A DNA stretch of 64,000 nt from JADKIH01 sp031427625 (GTDB lineage Bacteria; Bacteroidota; Bacteroidia; AKYH767-A; 2013-40CM-41-45). Both the position numbers and the translations under genes were made by a program. The notes under the pieces are model-generated. The model did no database searches. It was given only the letters and a program-made list of their open reading frames with translations, and was not told the DNA's origin. Of this stretch, positions 8,941 through 17,155 are shown one piece after another (position 1 is the stretch's first letter; each line of letters starts with the position of its first letter). The stretch spans positions 1 to 64,000 of the forward strand of contig JANPNV010000012.1 of the NCBI GenBank assembly GCA_031427625.1. Direction: 5' to 3'.

Positions 8941-9414
8941 TTATATTTCATCTATATCCTTAATCACTTCCCAGACCAACTCTGATTCAAAGCCACGGGA
9001 TATTAAATAGGAAGCGATTTTATATTTCTTCTTTAATGGATTTTCTTCAGTCGATTTTTCTGTATGGGATTTTATCAACTGCTTTAGTGTTTTCAAATAA
9101 TCGCTATCTTCTATTTCAGAAAGTGCTTTGCGAATGAGCGGGTCAGAGACTTTTTTATCCTTCAGAGCTGCTTTTATTTTATTGCGGCCCCATTTTTTTA
9201 TTCTGAATTTTCCACCGGCAAATGCTACGGCGAATCGTTCTTCTTTGAGAAAGCCTGATGAGATGAGTATGCTGACAATATTTTCTACATCGACACTATG
9301 TAGTCCCCATGAGTAAATTTTATCTCTTACCTCCTGCTGGCTGCGTTCCTGGTAAGCACAATAACTTTCGGCTTTCTTTAAAGCTTTTTCTACCGTGACT
9401 ATAACTTTACTCAT
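8941..9414 (-). CDS. recX: regulatory protein RecX
   Basis: A 157-aa all-helical protein with the RecX three-helix repeat pattern: an opening ALKKAESYCAYQERSQQEVRDKI-type helix pair, then the FLKEERFAVAFAGGKFRIKKWGRNKI core containing the family's conserved E-x-R-(F/Y)-A and (W/G)-G-x-x-K-I elements. RecX binds RecA filaments and limits their activity. There is no recA next to it, which is common in this phylum. ATG at 9412-9414. A C-terminal SRGFESELVWEVI segment matches the third repeat, so the protein looks complete. Confidence 0.88.
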   Translation of the reverse strand: MSKVIVTVEKALKKAESYCAYQERSQQEVRDKIYSWGLHSVDVENIVSILISSGFLKEERFAVAFAGGKFRIKKWGRNKIKAALKDKKVSDPLIRKALSEIEDSDYLKTLKQLIKSHTEKSTEENPLKKKYKIASYLISRGFESELVWEVIKDIDEI

Positions 9415-9524
9415 ACTTCCTGAATTAACTGAAACTGGTATGTACCCTAAAATTAAAAAAGCGGAATATAATTTTCATCATATCCCGCCATTAAATATCG
9501 ACAACTGATTTTTTATTCAGAATG

Positions 9525-10094
9525 TTATTGCACAGACAATGAATCGGAATGAACTTCATGCATCGATTCCATTTTTTCTTTTAAACTACTGAGTCCTGAT
9601 TCGAAATCAGGTCCGACAAATTTATCCATGAATGCTCCCATAATACGCATCATAGGGTTAGCTCCTGCATCAGAATCAAAAGCCCATGTTATTTTTGTTC
9701 CTTCTCCTTCCGGCGAAAGTCTGAACGAACTCTTTGCTACACCATTTTCCATGAAGTTTAAATCCTGTCTGATTAGAGAATCCGGTTCTGCATCAGTAAT
9801 GGTCATTTTTCCATTGCCTACGTCTTTCACATTACTTTCCCAGCTTAGTGAAGAACCTTTTCCTGATTCAGGTCCCGAGAAAACATATTTAGCATTCGGA
9901 TCGCGTTTATGCCAGGGCGACCAGTTATTCCATTGATGCAAATCAGAAACATAATTAAAAACCATAGATGGTTTTTGGTTGATGACAGTACTTCTCTCTA
10001 CGTGAATATGAGCCGGGAAGAACAATAAACCAACTGCTGCTACGACAAGCATAACGACAGCGATGATGATGAGTATTTTTCGGAAGATGCGCAT
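9525..10094 (-). CDS. membrane-anchored SRPBCC (polyketide cyclase-like) protein
   Basis: A 189-aa protein with one N-terminal transmembrane helix (about residues 5-27) and an SRPBCC/START-like domain outside the membrane. The segment HVERSTVINQKPSMVFNYVSDL followed by WNNWSPW is the typical opening of the polyketide_cyc2 branch. The rest alternates strands and ends in a long helix (GPDFESGLSSLKEKMESMHE). The fold binds hydrophobic ligands in a deep cavity, but the ligand is unknown. The gene is flanked upstream by the inverted-repeat pair at 10100-10225. Confidence 0.82.
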   Translation of the reverse strand: MRIFRKILIIIAVVMLVVAAVGLLFFPAHIHVERSTVINQKPSMVFNYVSDLHQWNNWSPWHKRDPNAKYVFSGPESGKGSSLSWESNVKDVGNGKMTITDAEPDSLIRQDLNFMENGVAKSSFRLSPEGEGTKITWAFDSDAGANPMMRIMGAFMDKFVGPDFESGLSSLKEKMESMHEVHSDSLSVQ

Positions 10095-10099
10095 ATGAT

Positions 10100-10225
10100 G
10101 TGATAATTAGCTAATGTGATGATGTGATTAATTTCGAGCGAAAGATATTTAATTTTAAAAAATTTAATAGATAAATATATTGTAATAATTCAACAAAGTG
10201 AATTATCACATCAGCTAATTATCAC
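10100..10225. repeat. pair of 21-base inverted repeats
   Basis: The 21 bases at 10100-10120 (core GATAATTAGCTAATGTGAT) recur in inverted orientation at 10205-10225 with a single mismatch. The arms flank 84 bases of AT-rich spacer between the RNase G stop codon and the SRPBCC gene. Each arm is itself partly palindromic around AGCT. Shorter related strings (attagctgat, cagctaattgc) occur in the spacers near 20180 and 63315, so this may be a dispersed intergenic repeat. Confidence 0.7.
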
Positions 10226-10226
10226 A

Positions 10227-11792
10227 TTAAATCTTAATCTCTTCATCCATTTTATTAAAAAAATGATATTCGAGCATGTGATAATTGTTATTGGCTGTAA
10301 CTTTAAGTTTCATCTTATGTTTTTTCTTCCATCTTTCCGCGATTGATGGATTGAAGATGCTTCCTTTATTTAAATATGATTCGAGGAAAGGATGAACGGT
10401 CAGCGTCAGTTGTTTTTCATTCTGCTCGCTAACGAAATACCGCATGTTATTTTCGATTTCATCGACGAGTAAAACACTTGCTTTTATTTCGCCGGTTCCA
10501 TCGCAGGCCGGACATTTTTCAACGGTTGTAATGTTAGTCTCGGGTCTTACGCGCTGTCTTGTAATCTGAATAAGTCCGAATTTACTTGGCGGCAGAATAG
10601 TATGCTTTGCACGATCGCGTTTCATTTCCTCTTTGAGTTTCTCAAAGAGCGCTTTGCGGTTCTGAGGATTGTGCATGTCGATAAAATCGACTACGATAAT
10701 TCCTCCCATATCTCTCATTCGAAGCTGACGCGCAACTTCAACGGCAGAGTCCAGATTTACCTGCAATGCATTTGATTCCTGACTGGAGTCGCTGTCACCT
10801 TTTACACGTCCTCCGCTGTTAATATCGATAACATGCATCGCTTCCGTATGTTCTACGATAAGGTACGATCCGTTAGACATCGTAATCGTCTTCCCAAAGC
10901 TTGCTTTAATTTGTTTCTCAATGCCAAAGTGCTCGAATATTGGCTGACGGCCTTTGTAGAGTTTTACAATTTCTGTTTGTTCGGGAGCAATTGCACCGAT
11001 GTACGTTTTTATTTCTTCTGCAAGTGCAGGATCATCGACATGGATGGCGTTAAAATTGGGATTTAGAAGATCACGTAAAATCGTTGATGTTCGGTTTAAC
11101 TCGCCTAAAATCTTATGTGGGGGTTTAGCCGTTTCAAGCATTTTGAAAGCGCTCTTCCATTTTGAAACGAGATCTTGTATATCCTTATCGAGCTCAGCAA
11201 CTTTTTTCCCTTCGGCTACAGTTCGTACGATAAGTCCAAAACCCTTGGGCTTTATCGACATTGCAAGTCGCTTCAGCCTTTGCCTTTCTTCCGCACTTTT
11301 TATTTTCTGGGAGATAGAGACTACATCCGTAAACGGAACCATTACTACAAAACGGCCGGCAAGCGATAAGTCAGAGGTCACCCTTGGTCCTTTTGACGAA
11401 ATTGGCTCTTTCGCCACCTGAACGAGAGCCCACTGATTCGGAGATAGTACGTTGGTGATTTTCCCGCCTTTATCAATATCCTTTTCAACCTGAAAACCGG
11501 TAAGCATCGGATCGGGATGTTTACCTGTAGTGGTAAGACGGATAAGTTTAAGCAGAGATTGCACCTGCGGACCCAGGTCGAGATAATGCAAAAATGCATC
11601 CTTCTCATGCCCGACATCTACAAAGGCGGCATTAAGTCCCTGGATTAGCTTTTTAACACGACCGAGATAAATATCTCCGACCTGAAAGCGCTGATCTTTT
11701 TTCTCACTATTTAACTCAACAAGATGTTTGTCTTCAATGAGGGCAATCTTAACTTCATCGGGTGTTGAGTTGATTACTAATTCGTTGTTCAA
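10227..11792 (-). CDS. rng: ribonuclease E/G family endoribonuclease
   Basis: A 521-aa RNase G-type enzyme that cleaves single-stranded RNA in rRNA maturation and mRNA decay. An S1 domain (about residues 37-125, VGDIYLGRVKKLIQGLNAAFVDVG) is followed by the RNase H-like/DNase I-like catalytic part, with MHVIDINSGG and IIVVDFIDM carrying the Asp residues expected to bind Mg2+. A CPACDGTGEI segment provides the CxxC Zn-link used for dimerisation. There is no long disordered RNase E-type C-terminus, so it is G-like in architecture. The first codon is TTG (11792-11790), and its NNELVIN sequence looks like the usual N-terminus of Bacteroidota homologues. A 222-base spacer with two hairpins lies upstream. 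Confidence 0.93.
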   Translation of the reverse strand: MNNELVINSTPDEVKIALIEDKHLVELNSEKKDQRFQVGDIYLGRVKKLIQGLNAAFVDVGHEKDAFLHYLDLGPQVQSLLKLIRLTTTGKHPDPMLTGFQVEKDIDKGGKITNVLSPNQWALVQVAKEPISSKGPRVTSDLSLAGRFVVMVPFTDVVSISQKIKSAEERQRLKRLAMSIKPKGFGLIVRTVAEGKKVAELDKDIQDLVSKWKSAFKMLETAKPPHKILGELNRTSTILRDLLNPNFNAIHVDDPALAEEIKTYIGAIAPEQTEIVKLYKGRQPIFEHFGIEKQIKASFGKTITMSNGSYLIVEHTEAMHVIDINSGGRVKGDSDSSQESNALQVNLDSAVEVARQLRMRDMGGIIVVDFIDMHNPQNRKALFEKLKEEMKRDRAKHTILPPSKFGLIQITRQRVRPETNITTVEKCPACDGTGEIKASVLLVDEIENNMRYFVSEQNEKQLTLTVHPFLESYLNKGSIFNPSIAERWKKKHKMKLKVTANNNYHMLEYHFFNKMDEEIKI

Positions 11793-11897
11793 TTAAAATT
11801 TTTTTACAAACACTCTGCTCACGCAGGCAATATGTAGAAAACTACCGAACAGCATTAAGCACGTTGAATGAATGCGTAACGTATGAGTTATAGATAA

Positions 11898-11915
11898 TAT
11901 GCGACGCATCGCATA
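11898..11915. other. short perfect hairpin upstream of rng
   Basis: TATGCGA (11898-11904) and TCGCATA (11909-11915) can form a 7-bp stem with a CGCA tetraloop in the spacer upstream of RNase G. No function is assigned. Confidence 0.4.
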
Positions 11916-11967
11916 CCACGAATATCCTGAAAAGTCAACGTAAATGCATTACAAACAAACCCAATCC

Positions 11968-12004
11968 TGAATCTTCGATTTTCAAAATTAAAATCGAAGA
12001 TTCA
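11968..12004 (-). terminator. 15-bp perfect stem-loop after the 31-aa ribosomal-type gene
   Basis: Arms at 11968-11982 and 11990-12004 are perfectly complementary over 15 bases (TGAATCTTCGATTTT) with a 7-base loop. The hairpin starts 10 bases after the stop codon of the small gene on the minus strand. No strong T-run follows on that strand, so it may be a processing or stability stem rather than a classical rho-independent terminator. Confidence 0.6.
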
Positions 12005-12014
12005 AGGTTTAAAA

Positions 12015-12110
12015 TTACCGGGCCTTCTTCTTATGTCTGTTCTTTCTAAGACGCTTTTTACGCTTATGCGTTGCCATCTTATGTCTTTTTCTCTTTTTAC
12101 CGCTTGGCAT
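12015..12110 (-). CDS. 31-aa AURKAIP1/COX24 (mS38-like) family ribosomal-type protein
   Basis: ATG at 12110 opens a 31-codon frame ending TAA at 12015. It begins MPSGKKRKRHKMATHKRKK and continues RLRKNRHKKKAR, so over half of the residues are Lys or Arg. This is the pattern of the very short Bacteroidota proteins annotated as AURKAIP1/COX24 domain (DUF1713), relatives of the mitochondrial small-subunit protein mS38. It is therefore most likely a structural ribosomal protein that threads into rRNA; that role is inferred from the family. The gene lies 11 bases downstream of the TPR gene on the same strand and is followed by a strong hairpin. Confidence 0.85.
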   Translation of the reverse strand: MPSGKKRKRHKMATHKRKKRLRKNRHKKKAR

Positions 12111-12121
12111 GTGCTGAGGGT

Positions 12122-12934
12122 TTAATGGTTATTAATCTGATTAATTAAAGTATTAACTTCTTTGTTAAACTGAGGATCATCTGATTTCTTCAGTTGGTTC
12201 AGCGTTTGTAAGGCCAGTTCATTTTTCCCCATCATCATATATGTGCGTCCGAGGAGGTATCTGGCTTCTTTGTTTTGCGGATCGATCTGAAGAACTTTTT
12301 CAAATCTCTCTACAGCTTTTTCATATTGTCCCGATTTAACAGAAAGCACCCCAAGATTGAATTGGGCTGTTTTATGTTCCGGATCCTGTTTTACAACTTC
12401 CCTTAGCATCATGATTCCTTGCATCGGAGAAGAAGTTCCTTCTGCGTAACAGAGACCAAGGTCAGTTTTAGCATCCAGATTATTAGGATTAATTTCAAGA
12501 ACCTTCTTGTAGCATGTAATTGCTTTATCTACAAGCATTTTCCTGAGTGTTGAGTCGCCAGTCATCCTGAAGGCATCATAATACCGGTAAGCGGCATTAA
12601 TCCAACTCTTCTCTTCAGAACTTTTTGAAGCTAACTCCTCGTAATAATGAGCGGAAATATAAGGCATATTTACCCGATCCCACATTTTTCCGAGTGAATC
12701 CGTCAGTTCATTCGAGTCAGGTGCTTTTTCAAGAGCATCTTCAACCCTATTGATTGGGTCAAGTTCCTGTCTCTTTAACTGCCCTTTTGCTTCTTTTAAT
12801 AGAGACTCAAAAGAAACTCCGCTTTCAGATTCAACGGTTACCTGATTATTAACTTTCTTAGGCGCAAAATAAAGACCGGCAGTAAGTATAACGGCACCGG
12901 CAATCAGCAATATTTGTTTGCTGCCCGAACTCAT
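12122..12934 (-). CDS. membrane-anchored TPR protein
   Basis: A 270-aa protein with one N-terminal transmembrane anchor (about residues 7-24, ILLIAGAVILTAGLYFA) and three to four tetratricopeptide repeats in the C-terminal half, seen in the segments beginning AITCYKKVLEINPNNLDA, REVVKQDPEHKTAQFNLG and AVERFEKVLQIDPQNKEA. TPR arrays bind partner proteins; which ones is unknown. The gene starts 3 bases after the HU stop codon and is followed by the 31-aa ribosomal-type gene, so HU, TPR and the small gene are probably one transcript. Confidence 0.85.
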   Translation of the reverse strand: MSSGSKQILLIAGAVILTAGLYFAPKKVNNQVTVESESGVSFESLLKEAKGQLKRQELDPINRVEDALEKAPDSNELTDSLGKMWDRVNMPYISAHYYEELASKSSEEKSWINAAYRYYDAFRMTGDSTLRKMLVDKAITCYKKVLEINPNNLDAKTDLGLCYAEGTSSPMQGIMMLREVVKQDPEHKTAQFNLGVLSVKSGQYEKAVERFEKVLQIDPQNKEARYLLGRTYMMMGKNELALQTLNQLKKSDDPQFNKEVNTLINQINNH

Positions 12935-12937
12935 CGA

Positions 12938-13252
12938 TTAGTCTACTGCTTCAGTTGTCTGATTCTTCTTAATCTTCGCATTCTTTACTTTGTTTGCGAA
13001 CGTCTTTGCAGGTTTAAATGCAGGGATATTATGTTCAGGAATGATGATCGTAGTATTCTTAGAGATTATACGACCTAATTTTTGCGCTCTTCTTTTAACT
13101 ATAAATGAACCGAATCCACGGAGATAAACGTTTTCTCCATCAGACATTGTGTTCTTAATCACCTTCATAGCTGCTTCAACGGCCTGTAATGCTACTGTCT
13201 TTTCTATACCAGTTTTTGTACTGATTTCAGCGACCAGTTCTGCTTTTGTCAT
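12938..13252 (-). CDS. HU/IHF family DNA-binding protein
   Basis: A nucleoid-associated protein of about 104 aa that binds and bends DNA as a dimer. From ATG at 13252 it reads MTKAELVAEISTKTGIEKT, the standard HU opening helices. The strand GENVYLRGFGSFIVKRRAQK is the HU signature and the arm holds the intercalating-type NIPAFKPAKTF motif. A lysine-rich tail of about 12 residues extends the usual 90-aa length. The longer frame starting at a TTG (13291) is unlikely because that codon lies inside a TATCTTTG promoter element. First gene of a likely operon with the TPR gene. Confidence 0.92.
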   Translation of the reverse strand: MTKAELVAEISTKTGIEKTVALQAVEAAMKVIKNTMSDGENVYLRGFGSFIVKRRAQKLGRIISKNTTIIIPEHNIPAFKPAKTFANKVKNAKIKKNQTTEAVD

Positions 13253-13288
13253 TTGTTTGAATATTAATAAGTTGTTTTTATCGGGCGG

Positions 13289-13296
13289 CAAAGATA
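13289..13296 (-). promoter_or_regulatory. -7 promoter element (TATCTTTG) of the HU operon
   Basis: TATCTTTG on the minus strand matches TAnnTTTG exactly and ends 36 bases before the HU ATG. No clear -33 TTG is seen at the expected distance. Confidence 0.6.
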
Positions 13297-13380
13297 AGGC
13301 TTAGAATTAAATAGAAAAACTTAATAACCAATTTTTTACCGAAATGTTAGAAGAAAATTGAAGTTATTGAGCCATGGGCC

Positions 13381-14082
13381 TTAAAGCATCAAATTCGGCC
13401 TTTTCGCTGACAGGTAGAGACTTTTACCGATAGGTGGAGGCAAAATATTTTCCAGAAAATTAGAAATCGACAATATTTGGTCATAAAGTTTTAAAGATAT
13501 CGGAGCCGGCTCCTTCTTTTGAAGGAGAATATTATGAATGGCTGACGCTAAATAACCCGGAAACTCATGGTAATGACAAGCCTCCAGCATAAACCCGGCA
13601 TCCTTCACCTTTCTTTTCAATTCCTTTTTTGTATACCTCCTGAAATGTCCAATACTTTTATCAAATTCTGAAAAAAGCTCCCGTCGGGCAGGAACGTAAA
13701 TAAAAATTCTTCCGCCTTCCCGCAGTTTTAAATAAAATTTTTTGAGGTATTCTTCATCATCCTGAAGGTGCTCAAGTACATCTATCAGAAATATAAAATC
13801 AAATCCAGTTGGTGCTTCATCGATCGTTTTGTATGCATTATGTTTTCCCGCAAGTTGAAGTCTATACTCATCATCTACTTCCACGATATGAGTTTCTATA
13901 TCCTGCTGATCAGCAAAGCGATTTATAAACTCTCCCTTTCCTGCTCCGAATTCCAGAATTTTTTTTGGCAAAGAAGAATCAGAACGCATGAATTTTCCGA
14001 TCAACTTTGCAATATAATTGTTGCGGTTGATTGCATATTTCGAAAAAAGGTCGAGAACTTTGGAACCGGGGTAAATCGTCAA
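13381..14082 (-). CDS. class I SAM-dependent methyltransferase
   Basis: A 233-aa Rossmann-fold methyltransferase. Motif I is KKILEFGAGKGEFINRF (around residues 40-56), followed by an acidic strand end (IETHIVEVDD) for the SAM ribose, then FDFIFLIDVLEHLQDDEEYLKKF, the Methyltransf_11/23 type motif IV region. The post-motif GGRIFIYVPARRELFSEFD with a later HFRRYTKKEL is typical of methyltransferases found beside glycosyltransferases in envelope polysaccharide loci. The acceptor is unknown. It lies 59 bp downstream of the GT2 gene on the same strand and probably works with it. The first codon is TTG (14082); a stop lies just upstream and the next ATG would remove the N-terminal helix. Confidence 0.82.
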   Translation of the reverse strand: MTIYPGSKVLDLFSKYAINRNNYIAKLIGKFMRSDSSLPKKILEFGAGKGEFINRFADQQDIETHIVEVDDEYRLQLAGKHNAYKTIDEAPTGFDFIFLIDVLEHLQDDEEYLKKFYLKLREGGRIFIYVPARRELFSEFDKSIGHFRRYTKKELKRKVKDAGFMLEACHYHEFPGYLASAIHNILLQKKEPAPISLKLYDQILSISNFLENILPPPIGKSLYLSAKRPNLML

Positions 14083-14141
14083 TTTGAGAATTTAGAATGG
14101 TCGATGAACTTTTGTTTATGCTTTAAGCATAGCAATAAAGT

Positions 14142-15074
14142 TTATAATTTCATGTCCACCTCTTTATATATAGGTTTAGGTGCCTGATGAATGCGATTGT
14201 GAGATAGGTTGAGCAAAAGGATTCCGGTAATGAAGAACCCCATACAAAGAAGTGCAGAAGCAAGCAGACCGATACCCAATGTGCTTGTCCAGCCCAGAAT
14301 GGCTTTCGAAGTAAACATTTTCAGATAGAGGACATAAATAATCAGGAAGATGAAAAGAGCAAACATGATGGTAAAAAGCCGGAGGAAAACCATAACCATT
14401 TCTTCAGCATATTCTACAAAAGAACGAAAAGCATGATGTATAAGATCCGTTACTGTCATTTTCGAAGTGCCGGCAATACGCGAACGACGGTTACTTATTA
14501 TCGATGTGGATTTTAATTTCAATCGCGAAAGAAATGCTGCCAGGTGGATGAATGAGCGTGAATGAATGATACCCATCGCCTTCCTGTTAATCATACAGTA
14601 ATTTCCAAAATTCATTTTTTTTCCTGTAATCAACTTGAACAATTCCTTGTATATAACATATGCTGTCCTGAATTTCCAGTTCTCCTCACGTTTTCCTCTG
14701 AAAACATGTACAACATCATAATGTCTTATGTTCATCATTTCAGATATTGCAACGGGATTATCTTCTCCATCTCCATCCATTATTATTGCATGCGTGGCCT
14801 GGTTTGCGTAGGCATATAAAATACCTTGTTCGATGGCTTGCTGGTGGCCAGCATTATATTCCAGTTTAAGTATTTTTAAGGTGATGCTAGGCGCAGAAAA
14901 CCGAAAAGACATTAGAAGTTGCTGGGTATCATCTGTAGATCCGTCATCTACAATCACGACAGTAAAATCTTCTTTTAAATATTTTAAAGCCTGCTCCAGC
15001 TCATTCAGGAAAGTTCTGATGATTGCCGATTCGTTGTAACAGGCGATAATTATGTAGTTTGAAGAAGACTGCAT
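14142..15074 (-). CDS. family 2 glycosyltransferase with C-terminal membrane helices
   Basis: A 310-aa GT-A enzyme of the polyprenyl-phosphate glycosyltransferase (DPM1/ArnC-like) type. It has the opening strand YIIIACYNESAIIRTFLNEL, VVIVDDGSTDDTQQLL for nucleotide binding, AGHQQAIEQGILYA, and a DGDGED metal-binding DxD motif. Two transmembrane helices near residues 225-250 and 262-290 anchor it. Such enzymes usually move a sugar from a nucleotide donor to undecaprenyl phosphate. The partner methyltransferase follows. ATG at 15074. Confidence 0.85.
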   Translation of the reverse strand: MQSSSNYIIIACYNESAIIRTFLNELEQALKYLKEDFTVVIVDDGSTDDTQQLLMSFRFSAPSITLKILKLEYNAGHQQAIEQGILYAYANQATHAIIMDGDGEDNPVAISEMMNIRHYDVVHVFRGKREENWKFRTAYVIYKELFKLITGKKMNFGNYCMINRKAMGIIHSRSFIHLAAFLSRLKLKSTSIISNRRSRIAGTSKMTVTDLIHHAFRSFVEYAEEMVMVFLRLFTIMFALFIFLIIYVLYLKMFTSKAILGWTSTLGIGLLASALLCMGFFITGILLLNLSHNRIHQAPKPIYKEVDMKL

Positions 15075-15280
15075 GATTGTACTTTTAATACCTGCAAAAT
15101 AGAAAAATTAAAATTCATTGTTATGCCTAATGGCCTTATTCCTGCAAACTCTGTAATTGAATAATAACACTATATCCTAACTCGTTGTGGTTATTCATTA
15201 ACTGACAAAAAAATAGACTGCACTATCAGTTTAAGATGTTCCTAGTATATATCTTTATCCATCGAAAATTTTGGAGATCA

Positions 15281-16351
15281 ATGAACTTTGGCAACATACT
15301 TATCCGTTGGTATAATATCAATAAGCGAGACTTACCGTGGAGGCATACAAGAAATCCATACCTGATCTGGCTGTCTGAGATAATTATGCAGCAGACGCGT
15401 ATCGAACAGGGGCTTGCATACTATAACCTTTTCGCTAAAAAATATCCTGATGTGGCTTCTCTGGCTAAGGCAAAAGAAGATGACGTTCTTAAACTTTGGC
15501 AAGGACTAGGCTATTATTCGAGAGCGAGGAATCTTCATAGTGCTGCTAAGCAGATAATAAAAGATTATAAAGGACAATTTCCTGTCGGGTATGCCAACAT
15601 ACGATTATTGAAAGGTGTTGGAGACTATACTGCCTCTGCAATTGCCTCGTTTGCATACGATGAAGAACACGCCGTTGTTGATGGAAATGTTTTTCGTTTG
15701 CTGAGTCGGCATTTCGGAATCGATACACCTATTGATTCTTCAGCAGGAAAAAAACAATTTCAATCTCTCGCCGCGGAATTAATAAAAGGCCATGCACCGG
15801 CAGTTTACAATCAGGCCATTATGGAATTTGGCTCCCGACAATGTAAGCCGTCGAATCCCGATTGTGAAAATTGTCCGCTAAACATATCATGCTTTGCTTT
15901 CGCAACAAAATCCATTGTTGATTTTCCCGTTAAAAAAAATAAGACAAAATCGCGGGATCGTTTTTTTCATTACCTGGTTATTAATCACAATAATTCATTC
16001 TATATAAAAAAGAGAAAAGAGAAAGATATCTGGCAGGGTTTGCATGATTTTCCGCTCATTGAATCTGAAAAAAGAATTGATGAACCAAAACTGATTAGCT
16101 CGGATGAATTAACTTCACTTTTTGGAAAAGGGAAAATAAAACTTGAATCCGTCAGTATCGAATACAAGCATGTCTTAAGCCATCAAAATATCATTGCGAA
16201 ATTTTATGAAATAACGCTACAGCAGAAATCGTTTAATGAAGCAAGTGGAGAATGGAAAAAGGTTAATCACTCTTCCGTGAAAAAATATGCCGTGCCGAGG
16301 TTAATTGAGAAGTATATTCAGGAAAGTCAATTACTAAATTTCAAAAAATAA
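15281..16351 (+). CDS. mutY: A/G-specific adenine DNA glycosylase
   Basis: Removes adenine mispaired with 8-oxoguanine. The catalytic helix motif WLSEIIMQQTRIEQG carries the conserved Glu. The helix-hairpin-helix LLKGVGDYTASAIASFA is followed by HAVVDGNVFRLLSR with the catalytic Asp. A [4Fe-4S] loop C-x6-C-x2-C-x5-C (CKPSNPDCENCPLNISC) and a C-terminal Nudix-like domain for 8-oxoG recognition complete it. I place the start at ATG 15281, preceded by GGAG (15273-15276), because the 15 extra residues of the longer frame from 15236 are hydrophobic and unlike MutY. It is followed by ssb and gldE-gldD, the usual order in the phylum. Confidence 0.95.
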   Translation: MNFGNILIRWYNINKRDLPWRHTRNPYLIWLSEIIMQQTRIEQGLAYYNLFAKKYPDVASLAKAKEDDVLKLWQGLGYYSRARNLHSAAKQIIKDYKGQFPVGYANIRLLKGVGDYTASAIASFAYDEEHAVVDGNVFRLLSRHFGIDTPIDSSAGKKQFQSLAAELIKGHAPAVYNQAIMEFGSRQCKPSNPDCENCPLNISCFAFATKSIVDFPVKKNKTKSRDRFFHYLVINHNNSFYIKKRKEKDIWQGLHDFPLIESEKRIDEPKLISSDELTSLFGKGKIKLESVSIEYKHVLSHQNIIAKFYEITLQQKSFNEASGEWKKVNHSSVKKYAVPRLIEKYIQESQLLNFKK

Positions 16352-16462
16352 TTTTATTTAAAGTTCAGCTTTAATTATGTATCTTGATGTAGACAATAGT
16401 GATACTATTGCGATCAATAAAATATCCTTAATAAACAGTTTTTATTTTTTTACAGGTGACTG

Positions 16463-16470
16463 TATCTTTG
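16463..16470 (+). promoter_or_regulatory. -7 promoter element (TATCTTTG) of ssb
   Basis: Exact match to TAnnTTTG, ending 30 bases before the ssb ATG. The -33 region is T-rich (TTTATTTTTTTACAGG) without a clean TTG. Confidence 0.65.
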
Positions 16471-16500
16471 ACAAATAAATTAATCTAAAAACAATAAATC

Positions 16501-16914
16501 ATGAGTGGTGTAAACAGAGTAATCCTTGTCGGACATGTCGGTAAGGATCCGGAGGTAAAATACCTTGATGGAGGAGTAGCAGTAGCAAGATTGCCACTGG
16601 CGACAAGTGAGACGCATAAGAATAAAGAGGGTCAGAAAGTTGAACAGACGGAATGGCATAATATCGTATTGTGGCGAGGACTTGCAGAGATAACGGAAAA
16701 GTATGTAAGAAAAGGCAAGCTACTCTACATAGAAGGTAAAATCCGTACCCGAAGTTATGGTGATGAAAACAATAAAAAATACATCACTGAAATCATCGCT
16801 GACTCGATGACAATGCTTGGCGGACCACGTGTCGAAGAAGGAACAGGTCGTTCGGCAGAGCCTCCCGTCACGGCCGAAAACAATGACGTACCTGCAGGAG
16901 ATTTACCATTTTAA
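16501..16914 (+). CDS. ssb: single-stranded DNA-binding protein
   Basis: A 137-aa SSB. The N-terminal ~105 residues form one OB fold with the typical GVNRVILVGHVGKDPEVKYL opening and the WHNIVLWRGLAEITEKYVRKG-type central strand and helix. A short flexible linker leads to the C-terminal peptide DVPAGDLPF, which keeps the DLPF-type tip that binds repair and replication partners, in place of the DIPF found in many SSBs. It protects ssDNA in replication, recombination and repair. It has its own promoter and a terminator, so it is probably expressed independently of mutY. Confidence 0.95.
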   Translation: MSGVNRVILVGHVGKDPEVKYLDGGVAVARLPLATSETHKNKEGQKVEQTEWHNIVLWRGLAEITEKYVRKGKLLYIEGKIRTRSYGDENNKKYITEIIADSMTMLGGPRVEEGTGRSAEPPVTAENNDVPAGDLPF

Positions 16915-16923
16915 CAAACCAGA

Positions 16924-16998
16924 GTTAGAAATCAAGAATCATAATACCGGCAAAATTCATTAACCCGAATCTGCCTGACTCTTGATTTCTGACTTTTT
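16924..16998 (+). terminator. long-loop terminator after ssb
   Basis: AGAAATCAAGA (16927-16937) pairs with TCTTGATTTCT (16980-16990), extended by a G-T tolerant GTT/GAC step, and is followed by TTTTT (16994-16998). The loop is 42 bases. Confidence 0.7.
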
Positions 16999-17086
16999 AT
17001 TTATTGCTGACTTCTCCAGATTCTCATCTCCCGGCCTTTATACTTATCCTCGTAACAAACGGAACCTGGTTCCTGACTCTTATTTA

Positions 17087-17115
17087 TTGATTCTTCATTC
17101 TATTTCGTAGCTTTG
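17087..17115 (+). promoter_or_regulatory. promoter of gldE-gldD
   Basis: TTG (17087-17089), an 18-base spacer and TAGCTTTG (17108-17115) fit the Bacteroidota sigma consensus. The -7 box ends 40 bases before the TTG start codon of gldE. Confidence 0.75.
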
Positions 17116-17155
17116 AGCCTGTTTTTCAATTACCCTTAACGATCATATAAAAACC

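Noticed and set aside
13253..13291. N-terminal extension of HU from a TTG codon
   Set aside because: The TTG lies in the TATCTTTG promoter box and the 13 extra residues are not HU-like.
15236..15280. Longer MutY N-terminus
   Set aside because: The extra residues are hydrophobic and the ATG at 15281 has GGAG upstream and the typical MutY opening.
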